This document shows, piece after piece, positions 1 to 5,716 of a DNA stretch of 6,527 nucleotides; the stretch's first letter is position 1; each line of letters opens with the position of its first letter. The position numbers and the translations under genes are program-made. The notes beneath the pieces are model-generated. The model did not search any database. It was not told the origin of the DNA and saw only the letters and a list, made by a program, of their open reading frames with translations. This DNA is from Gemmatimonadota bacterium (GTDB taxonomy: Bacteria; Gemmatimonadota; Gemmatimonadetes; Gemmatimonadales; GWC2-71-9), in contig JANYAG010000002.1 in assembly GCA_025361465.1 (NCBI GenBank), forward strand, positions 1-6,527, given 5' to 3'.

Positions 1-763
1 CTACTTTATCGATGGCGGCGCCAAACTGGGCGCGGGCCAGGATGATTCCGGAACGCGGGCCGCGGAGAGTTTTGTGGGTGGTGGAAGTGACGATGTCGGC
101 GTATTCGCAAGGGTTGGGGTAGATACCCGCCGCGACGAGGCCGGAGAAATGCGCCATGTCGACGAGGAAGAGGGCGCCGATCTCGTCGGCAATGGAACGA
201 AAGGTGGCAAAGTCGATGATCCGGGCGTACGCCGAGGCCCCGGTAATGAGGAGCTTCGGCCGATCGCGCCTGGCCTGGTCGCGCAGCTGGTCATAGTCGA
301 TGCAACCGGTGTCGGCACGGACCCCGTACGAGGTGGCCTGCCACACCTTGCCGGTATGGCTCATGCTGGTGCCGTGCGAGAGGTGGCCGCCATGCGAGAG
401 CGCGAGGCCCATGATCGTGTCCCCGGGCTCGATCAGCGCCATGTAGGCGCAGAAGTTGGCCTGGACGCCGGAGTGCGGCTGGACGTTCGCGTGGCCAACC
501 TTGAAGAGCTCCTTCGCGCGCGCGATCGCCAGGGCCTCGACCTGGTCGACCACTTCGCAGCCACCGTAGTACCGCTTTCCGGGATATCCCTCGGCGTACT
601 TGTTGTTCAGGCACGAGCCCATGGCTTCGAGCACCGCGGTCGACGCGAAGTTCTCGCTGGCGATCATCTCGAGCCCTTCGCGTTGCCGCGCGAGTTCGGC
701 GGAGATCATGCTGGCGATGGCGGGGTCGGAGTTGCGGAGGTGGGCGTTGTGGTCGAGCGGCAT
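1..763 (-). CDS. glyA: Serine hydroxymethyltransferase (SHMT), N-terminal 254 residues; 3' end outside window
   Basis: GlyA is a cytosolic PLP enzyme that interconverts serine and glycine while passing the one-carbon unit to tetrahydrofolate. The frame is open from the ATG at 763-761 to the left edge, so about 254 of the usual 410-430 residues are present. Visible family motifs are EMIASENF (about 32-39), NNKYAEGYPGKRYYGG (about 53-68), SHGGHLSHG (about 121-129), DMAHFSGLVAAG (202-213) with Asp202 and His205, and STTHKTLRGPR (227-237) with the PLP lysine at 231. These match E. coli Asp200, His203 and Lys229. After GPR the sequence is SG rather than the more common GG, which probably has no catalytic effect. 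The start is supported by GAGGAA five bases upstream, and the A of the ATG is shared with the TGA stop of rpiB, implying translational coupling. Identification is very secure; only the C-terminal half is missing. Confidence 0.97.
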   Translation of the reverse strand, partial: MPLDHNAHLRNSDPAIASMISAELARQREGLEMIASENFASTAVLEAMGSCLNNKYAEGYPGKRYYGGCEVVDQVEALAIARAKELFKVGHANVQPHSGVQANFCAYMALIEPGDTIMGLALSHGGHLSHGTSMSHTGKVWQATSYGVRADTGCIDYDQLRDQARRDRPKLLITGASAYARIIDFATFRSIADEIGALFLVDMAHFSGLVAAGIYPNPCEYADIVTSTTHKTLRGPRSGIILARAQFGAAIDKV

Positions 764-1200
764 CACGATTCCTCGATCTTTGCGATACGGCGCGCATGCC
801 GACCGCCCTCGAAGGGCGTCGCGAGCCAGGTACGGAGAATGTCACGGGCGGTGCCCTCGTCGACGCAACGCGCCGGGAGCACCAGGATGTTGGCGTCGTT
901 GTGTTCGCGCGAGAGCCTGGCGATTTCAGAATTCCAGACCACCGCCGCGCGCACGCCGTGGTGCCGGTTGGCGGCGTAGGCCATGCCGAGGCCGGTACCG
1001 CAGAGCAGGATGCCACGCCGGACGACGCCCTGCTCGACTTCCCGCGCCACGACGTGCGCGTAGTCGGCATAGTCTGTCGGGGCCTCGCTGTGCGCGCCGA
1101 CATCCTCGACGTCATAGCCGAGGGTCCGCAACTCGTCGGCGAGCATTTCCTTCATCTGGAATCCGGCGTGGTCGGCGCCGATGGGGATCTTTTCGGGCAT
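763..1200 (-). CDS. rpiB: Ribose-5-phosphate isomerase B
   Basis: RpiB interconverts ribose 5-phosphate and ribulose 5-phosphate in the non-oxidative pentose phosphate pathway, in the cytosol. The product is 145 residues, the usual length for the RpiB/LacAB family. Near the N-terminus is IGADHAGF (7-14), the phosphate/sugar-binding Asp-His signature. LLCGTGLGM (65-73) carries the catalytic-base cysteine at 67, REHNDANIL (98-106) the ring-opening His100, and FEGGRHARR (130-138) the conserved C-terminal arginines. These correspond to E. coli RpiB Cys66 and His99. The ATG at 1200-1198 is chosen because the family starts directly before this motif. An in-frame ATG at 1278 would add 26 residues encoded by the intergenic repeat and is rejected. 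No clear Shine-Dalgarno precedes 1200, so leaderless translation is possible. The stop overlaps the glyA start by one base. Cys67 and the overall pattern argue for true RpiB rather than galactose-6-phosphate isomerase. Confidence 0.96.
   Translation of the reverse strand: MPEKIPIGADHAGFQMKEMLADELRTLGYDVEDVGAHSEAPTDYADYAHVVAREVEQGVVRRGILLCGTGLGMAYAANRHHGVRAAVVWNSEIARLSREHNDANILVLPARCVDEGTARDILRTWLATPFEGGRHARRIAKIEES
769..774 (-). promoter_or_regulatory. Shine-Dalgarno site of glyA, inside the rpiB 3' end
   Basis: On the minus strand GAGGAA lies five bases before the glyA ATG, within the last codons of rpiB. It fixes the ATG at 763-761 as the start, in preference to the in-frame GTG directly before it, and supports co-translation of the pair. 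Confidence 0.65.
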
Positions 1201-1206
1201 GGTCGC

Positions 1207-1212
1207 AAGATA
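1207..1212 (-). promoter_or_regulatory. Possible -10 element of a leaderless rpiB-glyA promoter
   Basis: On the minus strand TATCTT (4 of 6 to TATAAT, keeping the T1, A2 and T6 positions) ends six bases before the rpiB ATG. Transcription could therefore begin at or within a base or two of the A of the ATG. No convincing TTGACA-like -35 is found at about 17 bp, and no Shine-Dalgarno exists between this element and the ATG. This is a weak match, and chance occurrence cannot be excluded. Confidence 0.25.
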
Positions 1213-1229
1213 ATCAGGCGAGAAGAGGG

Positions 1230-1280
1230 TGATGGGTGATGGGTGATCGGGACCGATGCCCGTGTCCCCATCACCCATCA
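1230..1280. repeat. Intergenic palindrome of GGTGATG-type heptamers (14-bp perfect inverted repeat)
   Basis: TGATGGGTGATGGG at 1230-1243 is the exact reverse complement of CCCATCACCCATCA at 1267-1280, with a 23-base spacer. Each arm is itself a tandem heptamer, and the left side reads as three near copies of GGTGATG (the third ending in C). The spacer holds a smaller inverted pair, CGGG at 1248-1251 with CCCG at 1259-1262. It occupies most of the 97-bp gap between the ldh stop and the rpiB start. In the transcript it would form a long GC-rich hairpin downstream of ldh, followed by the pyrimidine tract CCCTCTTCTC but no true U-run. It could be a weak or factor-assisted terminator, an mRNA 3'-end stabiliser or a dispersed intergenic repeat. 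The palindrome itself is certain; its role is not known. Confidence 0.8.
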
Positions 1281-1297
1281 GCCGTCATCTGTTCCGC

Positions 1298-2365
1298 CTA
1301 CCGGTCCCCCGCCACCCACATCCGCTTCAACGCCATCACCGACTTGATCCGTTCCTCGGCCAGCCGATCGGCCGCCTGGAAGGAAGGGATCTTGTCGCGC
1401 GCGGCGATCTGGAAAACCCGGAGGATGGTGTCATAGATCTCCTGCGCCTTCCGCTTGGCCCGATCCATGGTCCAGCCCTGCAGCTCGCCGTAGACGTTGA
1501 TCACGCCACCGCCATTGATCACGTAGTCGGGACAGTAGCGAATCCCCTTCTTCTCGATGTCGACCCCATGCCGCTCTTCAGCGAGTTGGTTATTGGCCCC
1601 ACCCGCGACAATGCCGACCTTCAGGCGGGCAATCGTGTCGTCATTGAGAATCGCCCCAAGGGCGCAGGGGGCGAAGATGTCGGCCTGGGCGTCGTAGATC
1701 GCGTCGGTGGCCACCCCGGTGGCCCCGAGTTCCTCGACCGCGTGCTTCACTTTCTCGGCGTCGATGTCACAGGTGAGGATCTTGGCGCCTTCCTCCTTGA
1801 GGTGTTTCATCAAGTAGAAGGCGACCTTGCCGGCGCCCTGCACGGCCACGGTCTTGCCGGCGAGCGAGTCCTTGCCCCACTTCACCTTGGCCGCGGCTTT
1901 CATCCCGACGTACACCCCGTAGCTCGTCACCGGGGACGGGTCGCCCGAGAGGTTGAGCAGACCCGCAACATGTTTCGTCTCCCGCTTGACGAACTCCATG
2001 TCGGTCGGCGAGGTGCCGACGTCCTCGGCGGTGATGTAACGCCCGCCGAGGGATTCGACGAACCGCCCGTGGGCACGGAAGAGCGACTCGCGGTCGGGAC
2101 GCTTCGGGTCGGCGATGATCACCGCCTTGCCGCCGCCCAGGTTGAGCCCGGCCACCGCCGACTTGTACGTCATCCCCCGCGACAGTCGCAGCACGTCCTT
2201 GAGCGCCTCCTCGGTGGAGGCATACGGCCAGACGCGAGTGCCGCCGAGGGCGGGGCCCAGCGTGGTGTCGTGAATGGCAATGATCCCGAAGTAGCCGCAC
2301 GACGGATCGTGGGAGAAGACCACCTGTTCGTGGCCCCGGAGACGCATTTCGTTGAAGGTGTCCAT
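1298..2365 (-). CDS. ldh: Leucine dehydrogenase (Glu/Leu/Phe/Val dehydrogenase family)
   Basis: This enzyme catalyses NAD+-dependent oxidative deamination of leucine (and usually valine and isoleucine) to the 2-oxo acid plus ammonia, reversibly, in the cytosol. The 355 residues match the short leucine-dehydrogenase class rather than the 410-450 residue glutamate dehydrogenases. The N-terminal half has IHDTTLGPALGGTR (31-44), MTYKSAVAGLNLGGGKAVI (65-83) with the two active-site lysines at 68 and 80, and AEDVGTSPTDM (113-123) with Asp115. The lysines coincide with those of Bacillus leucine dehydrogenase. The Rossmann domain has GAGKVA (177-182) and an acidic CDID at about 199-202 that favours NAD+ over NADP+. 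PDYVINGGGVIN lies near the C-terminus. The ATG at 2365 is supported by the exact residue register with Bacillus enzymes and by GAGGAG three bases upstream. It lies seven bases after the hbd stop, so it is the last gene of that operon, with a TAG stop. Substrate choice among Leu, Val and Phe cannot be settled by eye; leucine is most likely. Confidence 0.92.
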   Translation of the reverse strand: MDTFNEMRLRGHEQVVFSHDPSCGYFGIIAIHDTTLGPALGGTRVWPYASTEEALKDVLRLSRGMTYKSAVAGLNLGGGKAVIIADPKRPDRESLFRAHGRFVESLGGRYITAEDVGTSPTDMEFVKRETKHVAGLLNLSGDPSPVTSYGVYVGMKAAAKVKWGKDSLAGKTVAVQGAGKVAFYLMKHLKEEGAKILTCDIDAEKVKHAVEELGATGVATDAIYDAQADIFAPCALGAILNDDTIARLKVGIVAGGANNQLAEERHGVDIEKKGIRYCPDYVINGGGVINVYGELQGWTMDRAKRKAQEIYDTILRVFQIAARDKIPSFQAADRLAEERIKSVMALKRMWVAGDR

Positions 2366-2368
2366 GAA

Positions 2369-2374
2369 CTCCTC
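2369..2374 (-). promoter_or_regulatory. Shine-Dalgarno site of ldh overlapping the hbd stop codon
   Basis: GAGGAG on the minus strand lies only three bases before the ldh ATG, and its first two bases are part of the TGA stop of hbd (2375-2373). The short spacer and the overlap with the stop suggest that ribosomes terminating on hbd re-initiate on ldh. Confidence 0.6.
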
Positions 2375-3221
2375 AATGGTTGTAAACGAAGAACCCCTTC
2401 CCGCTCTTCCGCCCGAACTCCCCGGCCGCCACCATCTTCTTGAGCAGCGGGCAGGGCCGGTACTTGTCGTCGCCGATGCCCTCGTGCAGCACGTTGAGGA
2501 TCGCCAGGCAGACGTCCAGTCCGATGAAATCGGCCAGCGCCAGCGGGCCCATCGGATGGGCCATTCCCAGCTTCATCACGGTATCGATCGACTCCGGCGT
2601 GGCGACGCCTTCGAAGACGCAGTAGATCGCCTCGTTGATCATCGGCATCAGGACGCGATTGCTGACGAATCCCGGGTAGTCATTGACCTCGACCGGCGTC
2701 TTTCCGAGCGCCCGCGAGAGTTCCATGACCATCGCGGTGGTGGCGTCGCTGGTGCTGTGCCCCCGGATGATCTCGACCAGCTGCATCACCGGGACAGGGT
2801 TCATGAAGTGCATCCCGATCACCTGGGGCGCTCGCTTCGTCCGCGCGGCAATCTGGGTGATCGAGATCGACGACGTGTTGGTGGCGAGGATCGCCTCGGC
2901 ACGACACAGGGCGTCGAGTTTGGTGAACAGATCGAACTTGACCGCGGGATTCTCGCTCGCCGCCTCGATGACCAGATCGGCATCCTTGGCTGCGGCCAGT
3001 TCGGTGCTGGTGGTGACCCGGGAGAGGATCTCCGCCGGCGCTTCGGGGGCGAGGGTCCCCTTCTTGACCTGGCGATCCAGATTGCCCGCAATCGTCTTGA
3101 GGGCCTTCTCGAGCGCCGCGGAAGCGACATCGATCAGGGCGACCGAGTGGCCGTGCTGCGCGAAGACATGGGCGATGCCGTTGCCCATCGTCCCGGAACC
3201 GATCACTGCGACCTTCGTCAT
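2373..3221 (-). CDS. hbd: 3-hydroxybutyryl-CoA dehydrogenase (NAD-dependent, S-specific 3-hydroxyacyl-CoA dehydrogenase)
   Basis: The enzyme interconverts (S)-3-hydroxybutyryl-CoA and acetoacetyl-CoA with NAD(H), one step before the thiolase encoded just upstream. The 282 residues are the standard length of stand-alone Hbd/PaaH proteins. The N-terminal Rossmann domain (about 1-185) has VIGSGTMGNGIAH (6-18) and an acidic LID ending at Asp31, pointing to NAD rather than NADP. Active-site positions are Ser117 in NTSSIS, His138 in GMHFMNPVPVMQLVE, Glu150 and Asn188 in DYPGFVSNR. Ser117, His138 and Asn188 coincide with clostridial Hbd numbering. The C-terminal helical domain ends in GRKSGKGFFVYN. 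The start at 3221 is fixed by GGAGG four bases upstream and by beta-strand 1 following at once; it overlaps the thiolase TGA as ATGA. An earlier in-frame start at 3266 would add a tryptophan- and glycine-rich tail from thiolase coding sequence and is rejected. The natural substrate could also be 2-methyl-3-hydroxybutyryl-CoA or other short acyl-CoAs. Confidence 0.95.
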   Translation of the reverse strand: MTKVAVIGSGTMGNGIAHVFAQHGHSVALIDVASAALEKALKTIAGNLDRQVKKGTLAPEAPAEILSRVTTSTELAAAKDADLVIEAASENPAVKFDLFTKLDALCRAEAILATNTSSISITQIAARTKRAPQVIGMHFMNPVPVMQLVEIIRGHSTSDATTAMVMELSRALGKTPVEVNDYPGFVSNRVLMPMINEAIYCVFEGVATPESIDTVMKLGMAHPMGPLALADFIGLDVCLAILNVLHEGIGDDKYRPCPLLKKMVAAGEFGRKSGKGFFVYNH

Positions 3222-4405
3222 AGGGCCTCCACGCTCATTGCCACCGCACCACCGCCACCGAGGCACAGCGTCGCCAGCCCGGTCTTCTTGCCATGATCCT
3301 TCATTGCATAGAGCAGCGTCGCGAGAATGCGCGAACCCGAGGCGCCGATCGGGTGGCCGAGGGCGATCGCGCCACCGTTGACATTGACGCGGTCGGCGTC
3401 CCAGCCAAGCCCGCGACCATCGGCGATGGCCTGCACGGCGAACGCCTCGTTGGCTTCGATCAGGTCATAGTCATTGATCTTGGCGCCCGTGCGCTTCATC
3501 AGGTTCTGCACGGCCAGGATCGGCGCGAAGAAGAGCTCCTTCGGCTCCCCGTTGCCCGTGGCGTACCCGGTGATCCGCGCCATCGGGGCCAGTCCGTGCG
3601 CCTTGGCGTACGCCAGCGACGTCACGATGATCGCCGCCCCACCGTCGTTGAGACCCGGTGCATTGCCGGCGGTCACCGTGCCGTCCTTGCGGAACACCGG
3701 CTTCAGTTTGGCGAGCGATTCGACCGAGGTATCCGCGCGCGGCGATTCATCCACGGAGACCGTGATGGTGCCTTTGCGATCGGCGATCTCGATGGGCGCC
3801 ATCTCGTTGCTGAACTTCCCGGCTTGCTGTGCGGCGACGGCCTTCTGGTGCGATGCCAGGGCGAAGTTGTCCTGGTCCTGGCGCGAGACGTTCGCCTTCT
3901 CGGCGGTGTACTCGGCGTATTCGCCCATGTGGTTGTTGCCGAACGAATCCCAGAGCCCGTCGTGGATCATGCCGTCGAGCATCGTCTGGTTGCCCGCCTT
4001 GACCCCGTTGCGCAGCCCGAAGAGGTAGTGCGGCGCCATCGACATGGATTCCATGCCCCCGGCGACCACGCACTGGGCGTCCCCGGCCTTGATCGACTGC
4101 GCGGCCAGCATCACCGCCTTGAGCCCGGAGCCGCACACCTTGTTGATCGTCAGCGCGGGAATGGTGGCGGCAAGCCCGGCATGGATCATCGCCTGGCGCG
4201 CCGTGGCCTGGCCGCAGCCGCCCTGCACCACGTGCCCCATGATCACCTCATCGATAGTCGCCGGATCGATGGCGGCGCGGCGCACCGCTTCCTTGATGGC
4301 AGCAGCTCCGAGACGGGTGGCGGGGATGGTGCCGAGGGCACCGAGGAAGCGACCGATCGGCGTGCGACAGGCGCTGAGAATTACGGGAGTGGTTTCGTCG
4401 GACAC
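3218..4405 (-). CDS. thlA: Acetyl-CoA C-acetyltransferase (thiolase II)
   Basis: This thiolase reversibly condenses two acetyl-CoA to acetoacetyl-CoA, or cleaves short 3-ketoacyl-CoA such as 2-methylacetoacetyl-CoA. The 395 residues match the 390-400 residue bacterial biosynthetic/degradative thiolases. The nucleophilic Cys91 is in NKVCGSGLKAV (88-98). The central part has the covering loop typical of short-chain enzymes (GLWDSFGNNHMGEYAE, about 149-164). NEAFA, then GGAIALGHPIGASG with His351, and LCLGGGGAVA with the second catalytic Cys381 follow in order. All three catalytic residues sit at the expected spacing (Zoogloea Cys89, His348, Cys378). The start codon is GTG at 4405-4403, preceded by GAGGGGA with a five-base spacer and 10 nt after the permease stop. 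Its stop overlaps the hbd start. The symbol is used loosely: atoB or phaA would be equally fair. With an (S)-specific NAD dehydrogenase next to it, a catabolic or butyrate-type role is more likely than polyhydroxybutyrate synthesis. Confidence 0.95.
   Translation of the reverse strand: MSDETTPVILSACRTPIGRFLGALGTIPATRLGAAAIKEAVRRAAIDPATIDEVIMGHVVQGGCGQATARQAMIHAGLAATIPALTINKVCGSGLKAVMLAAQSIKAGDAQCVVAGGMESMSMAPHYLFGLRNGVKAGNQTMLDGMIHDGLWDSFGNNHMGEYAEYTAEKANVSRQDQDNFALASHQKAVAAQQAGKFSNEMAPIEIADRKGTITVSVDESPRADTSVESLAKLKPVFRKDGTVTAGNAPGLNDGGAAIIVTSLAYAKAHGLAPMARITGYATGNGEPKELFFAPILAVQNLMKRTGAKINDYDLIEANEAFAVQAIADGRGLGWDADRVNVNGGAIALGHPIGASGSRILATLLYAMKDHGKKTGLATLCLGGGGAVAMSVEAL
3226..3230 (-). 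promoter_or_regulatory. Shine-Dalgarno site of hbd inside the thiolase 3' end
   Basis: GGAGG on the minus strand lies four bases before the hbd ATG at 3221-3219. It sits within the final thiolase codons and decides the start in favour of 3221 over 3266. Confidence 0.75.
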
Positions 4406-4410
4406 TTGAG

Positions 4411-4417
4411 TCCCCTC
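4411..4417 (-). promoter_or_regulatory. Shine-Dalgarno site supporting the GTG start of the thiolase
   Basis: GAGGGGA on the minus strand lies five bases before the GTG at 4405-4403, and its first two bases belong to the TGA stop of the permease gene (4418-4416). It supports the GTG start. The ATG at 4419-4417 is in a different frame. Confidence 0.6.
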
Positions 4418-5672
4418 ATGGGTTTGAGCCGCCCAAAGATAATGACTTTGGGCGGATCACCAATCGCAGGAAGAGTGCAAATGCGACTAGTCCGATCAGG
4501 GCGAGCAGTTCACTCCCGGACAAGGTAAAAAGGAGCACGGCGATGCCGGCCGCGGCCAGCAATGGCACGGCCGCTCCACCCCGCACCACGAACGGTGGTC
4601 GGTCGAGCACGACGCCGCGTTGGCGAAGCCGAAGCACTGCCAGGCAACAGATCAGGTACATCAGCAGCACCCCCGCGGCGCTGAAGACCGCCAGATACGC
4701 GAAGGTTCCACTCAGGGCCAACAGCAATGCGACGGCGTGATACACGATGATGGCGTTGGCCGGCGTCTGGTGCCGCGGGTCCACGGTGCCGACGGCGCGC
4801 GGCAGTACCCCATCATCGGCCATGGCCTTGACGGTGCGCGGAGAGCCGACGGCATCCGAAGCCACCAGGCCCGCGGTGGAGATGATCATCGCCCAGGCAA
4901 GCCACTGCGCCCCGACCGGCCCGAAGATCGCGCGCGCCGTCTCGATCACTGCACCCGTGCCGGTGGTCTTGAGTACCGGACCGAGCACCCCCTGTGCCAC
5001 CAATTGCAGGCCGACAAACAACGCGGCACAAATGACGAGCGCGCCGAGGAGCGCCCGTGGCACACTGCGCACCGGGTTCTTCACCTCACCACAGGCGCCG
5101 AGGGCCGCTTCGAATCCCATGAAGGCGAAGGTGAGCAGCACGGCGGTATGGCCGAGCGCCACCAGGTTCGGGAATCCGTCCCAGACGAGGTTGGCCATCT
5201 GGATATGCGGCACACCGAGACATACCAGGAGGACAAGCGGCAGCAGCTTCATGACGCTGAGCAGCTGCGACAGGGCCACGCCGTAGCGCACACCCCGGAC
5301 GTTGATCACCACCAGTCCGACGTAGAAGATGATCAGGAAAAGGGCCCGCGGAATCGGTCCCGCGACGATCGGGAAGACAACGGCGACCGCGCCCGCCAGG
5401 AGCACGCCGACCGCGGCGTTGGGCCCCACGCCATCGGCGACGATCAGCAGGGTGCCGACCAGCGTGGCGGCGGTCTTGCCGAAGGCGGCGTCGGCGTAAC
5501 TGTACAGCCCCCCCGTGATGGCCACGCGACTTCCGGCCTCCGCGAGGCAGAGACCAACCAGTCCCACCACCACCACGCAGATCAGGTACGCCAGGATGGC
5601 CGCGGGCCCAAGCACCTCGGCCGCCTGGCCGGGGAGGCCGAAGATGCCGCCGCCGATGGTCACGCCGACCAT
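4416..5672 (-). CDS. APC-superfamily amino-acid permease; true start probably further upstream
   Basis: This is a polytopic inner-membrane transporter of the amino acid-polyamine-organocation superfamily, probably importing or exchanging amino acids by coupling to an ion gradient. From the only ATG in the frame it is 418 residues, with hydrophobic segments consistent with 12 helices. Key signatures are VGVTIGGGIFGLP in TM1 (the unwound GxG substrate-binding segment), FMGFEAALGACGEVKNPVRSVPRA covering TM6 and the following loop, and a conserved-type loop after TM8 (GSPRTVKAMADDGVLP). Starting at this ATG leaves TM1 with only about six residues before its glycine motif. Codons upstream, to about 5720, encode a fitting leader (ALPRVITARGLAL), so a longer protein from a non-ATG codon is likely (see findings). 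It lies 44 nt after the thrS stop as drawn and 10 nt before the thiolase. The substrate cannot be read from the sequence; context suggests amino acids feeding leucine dehydrogenase. Confidence 0.88.
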   Translation of the reverse strand: MVGVTIGGGIFGLPGQAAEVLGPAAILAYLICVVVVGLVGLCLAEAGSRVAITGGLYSYADAAFGKTAATLVGTLLIVADGVGPNAAVGVLLAGAVAVVFPIVAGPIPRALFLIIFYVGLVVINVRGVRYGVALSQLLSVMKLLPLVLLVCLGVPHIQMANLVWDGFPNLVALGHTAVLLTFAFMGFEAALGACGEVKNPVRSVPRALLGALVICAALFVGLQLVAQGVLGPVLKTTGTGAVIETARAIFGPVGAQWLAWAMIISTAGLVASDAVGSPRTVKAMADDGVLPRAVGTVDPRHQTPANAIIVYHAVALLLALSGTFAYLAVFSAAGVLLMYLICCLAVLRLRQRGVVLDRPPFVVRGGAAVPLLAAAGIAVLLFTLSGSELLALIGLVAFALFLRLVIRPKSLSLGGSNP

Positions 5673-5716
5673 CGTCAGCGCGAGCCCTCGTGCGGTGATG
5701 ACGCGGGGAAGCGCGA

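Noticed and set aside
74..979. Open frame of 301 codons on the plus strand across glyA and rpiB
   Set aside because: It spans two well-identified genes on the other strand and has no recognisable family motif.
291..1115. Open frame of 274 codons on the minus strand overlapping both glyA and rpiB in another frame
   Set aside because: Arg/Ser/Pro-rich out-of-frame shadow; the true frames on the same strand carry the conserved SHMT and RpiB motifs.
1201..1278. N-terminal extension of rpiB from an upstream in-frame ATG at 1278
   Set aside because: The extra 26 residues are encoded by the palindromic heptamer repeat, and the RpiB family normally starts right before the IGADHAGF motif.
1230..1280. 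CRISPR-like or riboswitch interpretation of the repeated intergenic sequence
   Set aside because: Only two short arms in inverted orientation, no regularly spaced direct repeats with unique spacers, and no known aptamer consensus was recognised.
1256..2443. Long open frame of 395 codons on the plus strand opposite leucine dehydrogenase
   Set aside because: It is an antisense shadow of a GC-rich gene: no recognisable motif, charge-rich Asp/His/Arg/Gly composition, and the minus-strand frame has unambiguous leucine dehydrogenase catalytic residues.
3222..3266. N-terminal extension of hbd from an in-frame start at 3266
   Set aside because: It would lie wholly in thiolase coding sequence, and the Rossmann fold begins directly after the ATG at 3221, which has a good GGAGG site.
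3293..4528. Open frame of 411 codons on the plus strand opposite the thiolase
   Set aside because: Composition is the low-complexity Arg/His/Asp/Gly pattern of an antisense shadow, and the opposite frame is a complete thiolase with all catalytic residues.
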